Assembly (NCBI GenBank): GCA_029298735.1
Contig: JANSLP010000408.1
Span: forward strand, 1-25,934
Length of the DNA: 25,934 nucleotides
Direction: 5' to 3'
Source of the DNA: Ophiostoma sp. CBS 140.51
Taxonomy: Eukaryota > Ascomycota > Sordariomycetes > Ophiostomatales > Ophiostomataceae
The notes beneath the pieces were generated by a model. That model did not search any database. It was given only the letters and a program-made list of their open reading frames with translations, and had not been told where the DNA came from. Shown piece after piece: positions 1-11,689 of the stretch (positions within the stretch are counted from its first letter, which is position 1; each line of letters opens with the position of its first letter). Both the position numbers and the translations under genes were made by a program.

Positions 1-432
1 TCTGGCATCAAGAACAGAAACAACACAGAAGAAAAAGAGGGGGCAGGATGGATGGATGGATCCAATCCAGAAGGACAGGCGAGCAGGGAAGAAAGAAAAT
101 GGAAGAAAAAACCAAAGGTAAAGCGTAAAGAGAAATGTACCAAGAGAAAAGAAAAAATGAAATACAATCGCGACACTGCTAGATGCATGTGTCTTTTTTA
201 TGTTTTATTGATAAACGAAACCAAAAGCTTTTTTCAAAAGAATCCAGAGCCTCAATGAAGATCAGGTAGAAAATAGGCAAAGAAGATGAACAAAAATAGC
301 AGAAACATAATAACAACAAGTATAAAATAAAAGCTAAGGCGGTCGCAAAAGAAGACTATATGTCTAGAAAATCGCAAATACAGTAAGATCACACCAAAAA
401 ATCACAGTTTTTTTGTTTGACGTCGCAAAAGC
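1..432. other. 3' flank of the ABC transporter gene
   Basis: This stretch lies downstream of the transporter stop codon, since that gene runs leftward. It is A-rich on the plus strand, hence T-rich on the coding strand of the transporter, as expected of a 3' UTR and terminator zone. The plus-strand TTTATT at 204-209 reads AATAAA on the minus strand about 225 nt past the stop and could be a polyadenylation signal, though fungal signals are degenerate. A 68-codon Lys-rich open frame at 52-258 (+) looks like a chance product of the A-rich composition. I see no gene here. Confidence 0.5.
46..61. repeat. (GGAT)4 microsatellite
   Basis: Four perfect tandem copies of GGAT are visible. It is a short simple-sequence repeat in the non-coding 3' flank of the transporter gene, likely length-variable between strains. 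No function is implied. Confidence 0.9.
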
Positions 433-3400
433 TTACGAGGAGGTCGAACCAAAAACAACCTTCTCTAGCTTGTCACGCTCACCACTTTCCTCGCACATGC
501 CGCGGAAAATACCCTCCTTGGGACCCTTATCCCACAGCTCGCGGGGCGTGCCATACTCAGCCACAGCACCGTCACTGAGCACAAGGATGCGGTCAAAGTC
601 GGCAATGGTGCTGAGACGGTGGGCAATCACAAGCAGTGTCGAATCAGTAAACTCCTCACGGATACTGCGCTGGATCAGACCGTCGGTGTGCATGTCGACA
701 GCCGACGTAGCCTCGTCAAGCACCATGACACGCGGTCTCCGGACAATGGCACGAGCCAGACACAGTAGCTGGCGCTGACCCTGTGACAGGTTGAGGCCAC
801 CCTCGGAGATCTGCGAGGACAGGTCGTTGAAGATGTTGACGTTCTTGGGCTCCGACACGGTGCTGGAGGACGACCCAGGCTCGGCAGGGTCGGGCGAATT
901 GCGACCAGACGTGGCAGCCGAAGAATGGCGGGACGTAGTCAGGTGTACACGGTCAAGACAGTCGCGCAGCTCCTCGTCGGTATGCGTGTCGAAGGGGTCC
1001 AGATTGCTGCGGATAGTACCAGAGAACAGAACAGGGTCCTATAAAAGTGTTAGATGATTGATATTCAGAGTGTTGAAAATGTGCAAGAGTACGACTTACC
1101 TGAGGAATAATAGCCAGACGCGAGCGAAGATCGTGTAGCTTGATCTTGGAGATGTCGATGCCGTCAATGTGGATGCCACCCGAGCGGGCCTCGAGGAAAC
1201 GGAACAGCGCCAGTGTGAGCGAGGACTTTCCGGCACCGGTGCGGCCGACGACACCAACGCGCTGATTGCGCTCGACACCAAACGTCAGACTCTTGAGGAC
1301 AGGCGGCAGATCGGGCGCGTAGCTGACAACCAGGTTGTCAACCTCGATGCGACCCTCAGTGGGCCAGGCGGCAGGCGGGCTCTGGCCACCAAGGTCCTCA
1401 GTGGGCAGCTCAGTGTACTCGATAATACGTTCAGCAGCGTTCATTTGCAGCTCGACGTTGGCGTACAGACGCACCGTCCACATGACGCACGAGGAGAAGT
1501 CCAAGGCGAAAGCCAGGGCGAAACCAGCCAGAGCCGAGTCCATAGTTGGCGAGGAGAAGATGATCGAGGCAACGACAACTGAGAAGAACGAACCGACCAA
1601 GCTCATGCGCCAGCCAACCCAGCGGTTGAACAGCCACAGGTGCCAGGTGGTGGTCGACCAGTCATCGAGCTTGCGGTACATGCGCTCAATGTAGACCTGA
1701 GCCTTATCGTAACCACGGATGGTCACGACACCGGACAGGGCGGTACCAAACTGCTCGAACACGGGAGACTTGGCCGTGCTCTCAAGACGCTTGGCAGGAC
1801 GAGCGGCCGCAACATAGATGACAGCGAAGTATGTGCAGATGGCCAGAAGGACAAATGACATGAGCACAATCCACGACGAGACGAAGAAGCCGGACAGGAC
1901 GACACCGATCAGTTGGACAAACGAGTTACCACCGAAGCTGATGGAGTTGGCCAGCTGGTTGTCAATAATGTTGAAGTCGGCAGTGAAACGGTTCAGGATA
2001 CGGCCAACAGGCACCGTGTCGAGCCAGCGGAGCGGGGCGCGCAGAATGATAAAGTTGAGCTTCTCAAACAGGATGCGACTGGCCCGGATCGAGCCGTGGT
2101 AGACGTAGTAGTAACGAGCCGAGCTGATGATGGCGGTGGACATGGCCAGGAGAACGTAGATACCCATGTAGTAGCTCATAGATTCGGACGTGTACGTGGC
2201 GACCTTGTCAGTTGAGGCGAGAGGCGAAAGACTGGACATGCCGCCCATCGACGTCTGGTGGTGAAGACCGCCGGTGTATGAGTACTGGTGGCTCTGGCCC
2301 AGAGAGTGATGACCAAGAGTAGAATAGTTGAGCGAGGATGCTTCACTCTTGTCGTCGTAGAGACCAGTCCAGATACGCAGCCACCAGGAACGACCGACGT
2401 TGAGAATCTGCACAATGAAGAAGACAACCACGACGCTGGTCCAGAAGGGCCAACCGCCGCTGGCCTTGAGGTAGGCAAGGTAGACGTGCTTGCGCACGGC
2501 ACCCTCCTCGCGCTTCTCATCCTCGACAAACTTGCGGGCCTTCTGCTTGGGTGCAGCCTCGGCAGCGGTCTGAGAAGCTCTGGAAGCAATCTTCTTCAGG
2601 GCACCACCATCGCTGGGGCCGCTCTCGTCGTTGTCGTCACCATTGTCCGTAGAGTTATCCGAGTTGACGGCTGTGGCCTCGGCGATCTCATCTTCGTTGA
2701 TTTCCGCGGCGCTCTGCTCATGGCTCTTGATGCGGTCGAGAGTACCATCCTCAGCAAGTTCCGAAAGCAGACCCGAGTGCAGAACGTGACCGTCACCGAG
2801 CTCAACGAGGAACTTGGTCTGGGGAGCACACAGGGAAACGTGGTGAGTAACCAGGATACGGGTACGGCCAGCACAGAGCTCACCGTTGATGCACTTCTCG
2901 AAGATGTGACGACCGACGTGGGCATCGACAGCACTGAAGATGTCGTCCATGACCAGGATACCTGCGCGGGAGTAGATGGCACGAGCGAGGGTGATACGCC
3001 ACTTCTGGCCACCACTCAGGTTGATACCGTTGGCACCAATCTCAGTGTCCTCGCCGTCAGACAGCATCTTGAGATCCTTGGTGAGGGCACAGACCTCGAC
3101 GGTCTTCTGGTAGCGCTCCTCGTCGGTGGGCAGGCCAAAGATAATGTTCTCACGGATAGTGGCGTTCTCAATCCAGGGGATCTGGGCAATGTAGGCAATC
3201 GACTTGGGTAGGATCCAGTCACCCTTGGTGGCCTTGGAATCGTGGCGGTCAGCAATGGACAGGCCCTCGGGAACGGTGATGCTACCAGCCAGGAGATCAA
3301 CCTCGCCGAGAATGGCCGACAACATCAAACTTTTGCCGGTACCGGTCTTGCCAGAGATGACCGAAAGCTCGCCCTTGGGGAAGGTGAGGTTGACGTCGCG

Positions 3401-5411
3401 CAGAACGAAACGCTCGCTCTCATCAATGTCCTCATCCGATGGCCAAGCAATGGAAGCCTTGTCGAACGAGATCTCGTCGCCGTCCTTCGAGACCTTGACG
3501 AGATCAGGGCTGGAGAGGTACTCCTCAATACGCTTGATCGAGACCCAGGCATCAAGAAGATCGGTCGTCAGCTCAGGAACAACGGACAGAGTGACCTCCA
3601 GAGCGCGGAAGACACCCAGACTGACAAAAGCAATCGAGGGACTGAGCTGGCCGTGGATATAGGCATAGACGGCAAGGGTGATGGCGGACAGAGCAATGGG
3701 GCTCGTGACCCAGCAAGCAATCAGGATGGCATCGTAGCGGAAGACATCCCAGACGCTCTTGAGCTCGCGGTTACGGACCTCACCAATCTTCTCCTCCCAC
3801 TGAGGCTCGAGGGCAGAGAACTTGATCTGACGGATACCCTGCAGCGCCTCGGTAACAATCTCCAGCTTCTCATCACGCAGCTTCATCAGCTTGTCCTGGG
3901 CATCCGAGTAGAGCTTCGAAAAGTAGATGTTGAAGGGCATGATGATGAGCATCGACGTGAAACCGGCAGCCAGGGGAATCCAGCCGAGGAGGCTGACAAG
4001 GAAGGTGAGCGAAACGGCCAGCTTGAACAGACTGCCAGGGAACAGGTTCTGGTAGGCACAAAAGTCGGAGACACGCTTGCCGTCGACACCAATGAGGTTG
4101 ACAGTGCCTTGCTTGGTCTTCTTGGCGGACTCGAGGTCGTCCTCCTCCTCGCCCTTGGCATCATCGGCGATCAGGGGCACCTCGGGGGAGTCGGTGGCAG
4201 TGGTCTCGGCCCCAGGAGCCGCAATGGCGGGGTCAGTCGGGCCAACAGCGGCGTCCTTCTTCTTGCGGCCCTGCTTGACATCCTTGCGGCGCATGGACTT
4301 TTCAAAGATCAGGGCAGAGAGCTGGGCACGGATGGGAATCGTGAGCTCAGCCCAAGACAGCCAGAAAACGTACGACTCAAGGAGCGACTGGGCAATGATG
4401 GCGATACCGAGCCACAGAACCCAGATCCAAGCATCAAGACCAAAGGCCTGACCGGGGACGCGCTCCTCAAGGATGCGCAGCAGACGCAGAACGACCCACT
4501 GTGGTGCAAAGTTGAGGATGGCCGTGCCGAAGGTCAGGATCCACTGCAGAGCAAAGGGACCGGCGTGGGCACGGGCAATCGAGAGCCAGAGGCGGCGAAC
4601 GGGGTAGTTGGCGGCGCGCCAGTTGGCGGACATGTTGACGGCACGGGTCAGGTGGTTGGGACGGGGCATATCGATGAGATCCAGGTTCTTCTTGGTGACC
4701 GAGAGGCTCATGAGCTCCGAGGGCCACGAGAAGGTGAAACGGCTGTAAGCAGTCGTAGTGTACATGCGGTCGACGAGCTCATTCTGGTAGTAGACCTCTG
4801 GGCGGCGGGGAATGAGAACACTGGCGATGGTGACGGCGATTACACCCGCAAGCTCAGTGACGCGGAGGCCAAAAAGCAGGTGGTTGTTCTTGAGCTGGTC
4901 TTCGACGACCTTGGAGTCCAGAGTAACGGTGACATAGGCGAGGATGAGACCACAGACAAAGGTGAACAGACCAAAGTGGTAGGCCTCAGACGAGCGACGG
5001 ATGGCGACGATGGCGATCGCCTGGAACAGGATGAGGAGCTGAGGGTGTTAGATGTGGAGGCAATTACAAGTTAGGATTGAGAGAAGGCGGACATACCCAT
5101 GCTGCAGTAACGAGCCAGTTTGCAACAAACAGCTTGTCACGACCGTTGTTGAGCGTGGCTAGAACGGAGGCGGCAACCGACGGAGCGGCGCCGAGAAGAG
5201 CGGAGAGCAGCACAGCGGCCTTGGGCAGCTTGTCAGAGAAAGCGGCGTCCGACTCGGCCGTGGCCTTGCCATCGGGGTCGCTGTAGATAGCATCGCTGCG
5301 CTGCTCGCGCTTGCGGACCTGGTTGATGAGACCAGACACGGATGGATAGGTCAAGAGGGTGATGGCAGCCAATGCGGCACCAACTCCAAGAATCATGGAT
5401 TCATCGTGCAT
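433..5411 (-). CDS. ABCC/MRP-type ABC transporter with N-terminal TMD0
   Basis: Full ABC exporter, probably in the vacuolar or plasma membrane, that would couple ATP hydrolysis to export or sequestration of organic anions, conjugates or drugs (family knowledge; substrate not readable). Spliced as 5411-5097, 5038-1100 and 1038-433 it gives about 1619 aa. Residues 1-196 hold roughly five hydrophobic segments (TMD0/L0), which places it with the longer ABCC proteins (Ycf1/Bpt1/Ybt1-like) rather than Yor1. Next come TMD1, NBD1 (Walker A GKTGTGKS near 668, signature LSGGQKWR near 778, Walker B ILVMDD near 800), TMD2, and NBD2 (Walker A GRTGAGKSS near 1368, Q-loop IIPQ, signature LSQGQRQ near 1499, Walker B VMVLDEA near 1521, H-loop IAHRLST). 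NBD1 has Asp where NBD2 has the catalytic Glu, the usual ABCC asymmetry. Ser/Pro-rich inserts interrupt TMD1 and NBD2. The start at 5411 has A at -3. The frame stays open upstream to 5669, so a longer N-terminus cannot be excluded. The stop is TAA at 433-435. Confidence 0.95.
1039..1099 (-). other. Intron 2 of the ABC transporter gene (61 nt)
   Basis: On the minus strand the donor is GTAAGT and the acceptor TATAG, with a CTAAC branch-type site (ATCTAACAC) shortly before it. The intron is phase 0 and falls exactly in the NBD2 Q-loop, between IIPQ and DPVLFSGTIRSN. Splicing restores the family-typical IIPQDPVLFSG motif. Retention would shift the frame and end the protein before the NBD2 signature motif. 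Confidence 0.93.
5039..5096 (-). other. Intron 1 of the ABC transporter gene (58 nt)
   Basis: Minus-strand donor GTATGT, branch-type site TCTAACAC and acceptor CTCAG. Phase 0: exon 1 ends ...VTAAW and exon 2 begins LLILFQAIAIV, which joins a continuous hydrophobic helix of TMD0. Unspliced reading stops within the intron at a TAA. Confidence 0.92.
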
Positions 5412-7175
5412 GATTGGCGAGGAACGCACGTTTGGAGAAATTGTCCAGCCTTGCAGCGCTTTCACGCTGTCGGAAATCCGTGGTAGGAGAGAATTATCTG
5501 GTTCGGTCTGGCCGTTCTTGTTTTCTGTGCCTTTGATTTTCTTTCTTTTCTCTCGCCAATGATCCTTCTCAAAAGAATAAAGAAGGAAAGGGGGGACGAG
5601 CGTCTTTTGACTGTCCAATGCTTTTACACCAAACTGGCAAAGAGACGCAGGATTTAGGGAAACAAACAAAACAAGAAAACAAAAGAGGGAAAGAAAGAGA
5701 GTGAAGGAAGAAGGAAACAGGAGTGAATGCAGAATATCAATGCCGACAGGAGAAGCCTAGGTAGGTAGCGGGAATCCAAGAGCAAAATAAAGAAATAAAG
5801 CCGTCTACCACACGCAGGAGGAGTGGAGAGGGCGAGCTTGAAAACAAAGTGCTAACGAAGCTGGCAGTCAGATCAGAAAAGGCCGGATGGGAGGCGGAGT
5901 GGAGAATATGCAGAGCGGATGACGGGGGTGGACAGGACAAAAGCTCTAGAGAGAGCAGAATAAAAAGAGAAAAACAAAACGGCCGGCGATCCAAAAGGAG
6001 TGAAGTCAGAATAAAAGAAATAGGGCAGAAGCAAAAGAACTGCAAAAGAAGAGTCCTAGACAATTCTGCCAGAGGTCTTTGAATTTCGAGTAAATAGAGG
6101 CGTCAGATGGGAAACTCCAAATAGGAGAAAAACAATTGCTTTCAGAAGATGGACAAGGCGGCGGAAGCTAACTCGGGACCCTGGTTTTGTATTTGTATCT
6201 TTGGCCGTCTGCGTTGATGTCGTAATCCGATAATGTGCTTGCAGCATGGACGCGCGGGCACTTAACCTAAGCTGGTTGCCACCTCGATGGGTCCTTCTTT
6301 CGGGGGCAGATCGAGGCTGTGAGCGAGTGCGAGAGTGGTGTGCGTCAAGGAGACAGGCACAAGGAGTCAGAAGGTAAAGCAGAGTGACGATATGCTGGAG
6401 ACGTGAGTCAAGATGCAAAAGTCAGAATGGAAAATCAGAATGCAGAAGATGCAGAAAAGGGAAAAACATTGGGGCGATGTAAAGATGGAAAGAGGCTGGG
6501 GGGTTGCAACCGCATCAAATTGGCAGGTGCAGGACGATGGGGGGCGGCAGGTGCAATGGCGATAATGCAGCTCGCGCAGGAAGGCGAGAAGGGGGGAAAC
6601 TGGATCGAAGCAGGAAGGAACAGGACACGGAAAGTCTACGGGGGAAGGGGTGAAGGAGGCTCGGAAAATGAGGCAAAGGTGCAGGAGCAGAGTACACTGA
6701 AAACAATTGCATCTTTCACTGAAAACTAGAAATCAATTGCACGTCCCTGCAGCTGGCCGTCTGCCTTGCAAAACCATCAAAATTACCAATCCACAGTGGT
6801 GATATAGGGCCATCGACGCCAGTGAATATCGAATATGCAAATTATGGAGACATTTGCGATCACTGAGACCAAAAGTCATAACGTCCGGCCCCATTTCTAC
6901 AGCCGCGTGCTGTAAGTACCTGTCTTTCATAGTGTCTGCAACCTCTGCAGCGTGCAGGGCCACACCGCTTTGCCGATCCGAGATAATGGTTTGACTCATC
7001 GGCGAGGCAGGAAGGCGCGAACGAGGGGCAAGCCGGCCGGCGAGTGGCAGCTACCTGCCAAGCAGGGCACTGGCGGCAATCTACGCAGAAACACTGAAAA
7101 GGAGGCGAGTCTGCATTGGGAAGGAACAAAGCCACGAAACAAAACACGGACAGGCAAGTGCGATTGTAACTCCGC

Positions 7176-7192
7176 AAAGTACGGAGTACTTT
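7176..7192. repeat. Short inverted repeat AAAGTAC-GGA-GTACTTT
   Basis: Two 7-bp arms (AAAGTAC and GTACTTT) flank a 3-base centre. A second nested pair, ACTCCG at 7169-7174 and CGGAGT at 7182-7187, overlaps it. It lies about 1.8 kb upstream of the transporter start and could be a dyad binding site or simply a short palindrome. Function is unknown. Confidence 0.75.
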
Positions 7193-7652
7193 CTCAGGCA
7201 GAAAACCAGCTGACGGAGGTATGGCAAAAAAAAAAAACTCCATAAAAAGAAGAAAAAAAAAGTAGAAATTCTTTGACAAAATTAAAGTGCCAAAAGAACC
7301 GAAGCGAGAGCAAGATGACGGCGTGAGATACATGGAGGCATGTGCGTGCAACACTGGAGAACTGAGACGGGGGTGTGCATGTCGACGGCCAACAAGGGCA
7401 AACACGGAAGCAGGCCAGCCAAGTCGTTTTCAAACGCAAAAGCAGAGAGGTAGGAGGAAAACTACAGCGTTGAATGTAGCACGTAATGTAGCACCTACTT
7501 GGACTCCATATACAGTACCAATAACAGCCCGCTCCTTCCCCAACACCAGCAAAACGTGGAATCAAATCAATGTCGAGAAAGTGCAAGGCTCGCGGGAGGC
7601 AGGTGCGAAGGCGCTTGCATCTGAAAGCAAAAAGGCAGAAATAGAAGGGACC

Positions 7653-7672
7653 ATTGACCCCCGCTCCTTCCC
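7653..7672. repeat. Copy of dispersed motif ATTGAYCCCCGCTCCTTCCC
   Basis: The partner of the copy at 19351-19370, with a third core copy 113 bp to the left at 7528-7540. The flanks beyond the 20 bases do not match, so it is not part of a longer recognisable repeat within this window. Confidence 0.6.
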
Positions 7673-7700
7673 ATGCCCGCTTTTACCGCCGTCGTTCCTG

Positions 7701-7720
7701 CCCCCTTCTGCCCCCTTCTG
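7701..7720. repeat. Tandem duplication of CCCCCTTCTG
   Basis: Two perfect adjacent copies of a 10-bp unit lie in a C/T-rich tract of the large intergenic region. This is a simple local duplication, with no function implied. Confidence 0.85.
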
Positions 7721-10700
7721 GGGCCCGTGTTCGTGTAAAAATTCGAGGATGTATTGCGGTGGGGACAGCGAGGGGAAAGAACGAACAAGAGGTTGGAGCG
7801 GGAGGCTGCGTCTGGTCAAGCTGTTTAACAACTTTCCTTTCACGGCAAGACTACCCCCACCCCGGCCGCTGCTTGTGGGCGCTGGGGGTGCAGTGGCCCT
7901 TGTTGGTGGTCTTTTGTCAATTTGTGGCAAGAACGAGTCCACAACAAGCCGATTGACAGGTGAAAAAGGGTCTGGAAATATCTGAAAGACCGCTAAAGCG
8001 GCGACAAAAAAAGCCTCTTTCGTTTATCTCGTGTCTTAAAGAATTTCGTGCCACATCCTCTGTTTTTTTTCATCTTTAAGTCTCGCATCGGCTCCGTTCA
8101 CGTCTTTTGATGTTGTACGGAAGCGCCGGGCGCCCGCCGAGTCTTATGGCCAAGGGCAATGACTCTTCTCCGTATGATTTTCATTATTTCTTTTCGTCCT
8201 TTCGCCTCTTCTTATAATTTGCAGAACCCTCTGTATGGAGGACATAAACAAATTTTGTTTTCACCCGAAGTTTCTGACGGTATGAGACATAATGATAGCT
8301 GGGCCAAGAACGTGTCTGGACTCTGGAAGCCTCGGGAGCTTGGACCTTAGAGCCAGGGGCAGTTGAGCACTTGGCGAGCCTCTCATATCCTGAGTTCGGC
8401 TGGGCGCGCTAAGGTAGGCAAGAAGACATCGAAAAGTAAAAGAGAAAACACTGGTGCGGCAGACCAGGCAGCGAGGCAGCAATGAGGCATGTGGCCTGCG
8501 GCACGGTTGTTGAGAAAATAAAAGCCAACGTAGAATGAAGAAAAGGCAAGAAGCAGAGGCAAAACCTCGGGGACAAATTGCAATTCGTGCGCGGCAGGTG
8601 CAGCAGCCAAGCAGGGAGAAAAGGTGGAGGTGGGAATGGCAAAAAAAGATGGGGGGAAAGGGGCGTCCATCACGTCCGGGCGGGGGACGATACTGGCAGT
8701 CGACGATAAAGTCGGTGTAAGGGGCTGGTCAGCCGACTTGCATTGTGAAGGAGGCAGGCTCCGGTAGGAAGGCGCCGCCGACAGGCGAGCAGGTTGGTAA
8801 TTTGTATCGCTGCTGTGTTTTGTTTTGCTCGTTTGGTTTTGTTGAGCTGCACGGCTGCAGTCCGATCGTCGGACGCTGTGGACTCCCAGAAGTTTACAAG
8901 GGGAGTAAGGTGAACGCCTATACTTACAACCAACGGGGACATGGCGGTTGCACAATCTGCCTGATTCTTGTCGATATTTCTAGAACGCAAGACTGAGACT
9001 GTGGTCTATATCCAAGAAATTGCAGTCAACCAATTGGTCCTCCGTATAAATTAAGGTGACATGAAAAAGAAAAACAAAGTTGGCAGAAAAAATACACAAA
9101 CCCCACCGGATCATCGACTCGTTCAACCTTCTGTCGTGAGAAACGGAGACTGTGCAAACGACAGAAGCCTTCCATGAGCAGAGATACGAGAACTCCGGAC
9201 AGCCAAGCATCAAGTCGGCACTCCACGCTTCCCGGACCACCCCTGCTTCACGGAACGACCTCCCGGACCGATCCACTTTGGCGAGGCAGCAGACCAGCGA
9301 CGATAAAGATACCCTGAACAGAAAGGGCTCAAATCAGGCTCCTGCTTTTACGAACAAGAGACCGCTGATGGGGGCCAAAATAATGCAGGCGCCGACCAAA
9401 TGATGATCATATGTGCATTTCAGAAACCCATACCGCAGTATGGTGCAAGATACAACGAGGTCACAAAATTAAGCATCGGCCCCAGCGGCGGGTCGAATGC
9501 GTCTCATGCAGGGCTCTGTGGGCTCCTCCATCATTCGTCCTGCCAATCCCCACCCTCTTTTTCGTCCTTTGCATTCTTTTTCGTTTGTCGACTTCTCCTG
9601 AGCACTCACGCTTCTGCCTTTGTTTTGCACCTTCCTCTTTCTTCACTTTACAGCCGCCCACCCCTCCCTTGCCAATGCCTTTGACTCTTAAATTCCGTGC
9701 CGTATCTTTTGTCGTAGTGGTCGCCGAGCCGTAAGCACGGAGCGACGCTTCGCCTTTTGACTGTTAAATTATTATCTTTGGAAATTGTCCTATCCTCGTC
9801 CCGTAGTCCTTTTCTGTTTCGATCTTTATTTGATTTCTAGTGAACCTCTTATTATGTATATCCCCTTATCAAGTAGGACTTATCACTGAGGTTAGCGACT
9901 ATCAACACACCCGCCTTGTTGCCTTGTCATTTTGATATTCATAGGCGACTCCACGAGTTGTTGACATGATCGACACATGAGTTTTGCTTGTCTTTTGAGA
10001 TCCGGGACAATTGCATTGCAGGACTCCTCCCAACGACTCGGACAAGGCCACACCCCTTCTGCTGTGCAGCCCGTAATACCCAAATTGACAATGTTGCGAA
10101 TATAATCGCGTGCTTGGTTGGCTGTGACTCACAGCTCATTATTCACAAATGCGAACTGGCGGCGGGCGATTCCTCCGACTTGTCGTTCTTCTCCTGTCGT
10201 TGATTCGAAACCTTCTTCCATTTTTTAACTTGGTTCTTTTGTGCCGCCCTCCTCCTTCTCCATTTGCGCCCTCTCTTGCGCTTGATTTGTTTGTGCTGCA
10301 CTTCATTTCGTGCGGTCATTGTCACACCGCCGATACTTGGTGCAGTTGTGGCAGAACACAGCTTGGTTTGACGGTGTGGTTCCTTTTCCCGGAGAGGGGA
10401 GTGTGACCGCGCGCGGGGAGGACAAGCATAGTAGCCGACAGAAAGCCCGCCACAAAACAGATACACAAAAAAAAAGGGAAAGAAAAACAAAAAATCCAAG
10501 CACGTAAAAGGGTGTGCTATGAGACGATACTGTTCATCGAACCAGGAAAAAGAAAACTCGGACACTTTTCTTGGGGTTCATCAGACGATGCTGAAGAGTG
10601 AGGCCATGGAGAAATATACCTTAAGCCGTTGAAGAGCCAGAGGCTACCCGCAATCTTCCTTCCCACATATCAAGCGTGACAATCTGGCCAATCGCAACAA

Positions 10701-11478
10701 CGCTGCCCAGCCGTGCCTCACAGGGCCGGCAAGGCAAGGCGCATGACCACTCGGTGATTTGGAAAGACGACTTAGATCTGCATCAAGCAAGATGCGGGTG
10801 ACCTGCGGCGGGCGAGGAATAATATGCAGGCGAGAGGGAGGACCATATAAGCGACGTCAAAGCAGACGGCGAATATATATACTGAGAGCTAGTACCTTAA
10901 AAAGGAAAGAATGATTGAGAGAAGGAAGGTGTGGCCGTCGACGGTCTTGACTCCGGCAGTATGAAACAGCACAAAGTTGGGTGGAAACGGGCACACACGG
11001 GGGCACAAGCTGGAGGCGCCGGTTGTTCTCGTAGTGCATAAATGGGGGCGCATCTGCAGTCGTGATATTCTCCCAAGAGTTTAGAAGGGCTCTTCCTCGA
11101 TCTATATATCACGCATATACAGTAATCCGCACGTGCAGTATGTAGTGCAGGTCCATTGCACCTTCCTGTTCACGTCGATAACATGTTCCTGCCAAAACTG
11201 CTGCCATTACTGTTAGAAGCAAGGCCCACAGTGAGCGCACAGTCTTGAAACAGCAGGCTGTCCCCGGTTTTGAGGTAACGCTCTCAGGACAGGCGATCTG
11301 TAAAGCATGCACGCAGAGTCTCTGCCAGTCCCACAATCTCTTCTGTGCGAGCCCCCGTGCCTCTGTCGGTTTGAACAGCACACAAAAGGCCGTTCCCGGG
11401 ATCCGGTATGGGCACGAGACGTTCCACGGCGGCTCCGTGGGTGTGAGTGTCGACCAACGCTGATATGGTTGATACTAG

Positions 11479-11511
11479 TACAGTGCGCAGACAGTGCCGA
11501 ACAGCACTGTA
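11479..11511. repeat. Inverted repeat TACAGTGC...GCACTGTA upstream of Cac2
   Basis: The arms at 11479-11486 and 11504-11511 are perfect 8-bp complements separated by 17 bases. A direct repeat of the left arm core, ACAGTGC, recurs at 11491-11497, so two alternative hairpins sharing the right arm are possible. It lies about 0.6 kb before the Cac2 start codon, plausibly in the promoter. Confidence 0.75.
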
Positions 11512-11689
11512 TCTGCAAGCTCCACTAGCGTGTTTTCTTGCAACTGCCCGCAGCCAATGGGCCAATCGCGGTCGGGCAAAGCCACTTACTTTACACGACA
11601 AGACGCGACGCCCCAATCTGGATGTGGCCCATGCCTCATGCGTTCCTTCTGTGGCTTGCACCTGCCGTTTGGTGTCTCTTTACGTCGAT

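Noticed and set aside
3242..5074. 610-codon open frame on the plus strand opposite the ABC transporter
   Set aside because: It is exactly antisense to the conserved transporter exon, has Gly/Asp/Arg/Leu-rich composition typical of reading a GC-biased gene backwards, and shows no domain. The 307-codon frame at 2288-3211 (+) is of the same kind.
7287..7985. 232-codon open frame in the large intergenic region
   Set aside because: Irregular composition, overlapping open frames on both strands, no recognisable domain and no intron or start context that supports it.
8873..8893. GGACTCCCAGAAG shared between 8880 and 22099
   Set aside because: A 13-base match is expected several times by chance in a window of this size, and the flanks do not align convincingly.
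8383..8955. 190-codon minus-strand frame, partly hydrophobic
   Set aside because: The hydrophobic part arises from pyrimidine-rich sequence; no family resemblance, and several overlapping alternatives exist.
10203..10216. B-box-like GATTCGAAACC
   Set aside because: The flanking bases do not form a T-arm, and no A-box lies at the right distance.
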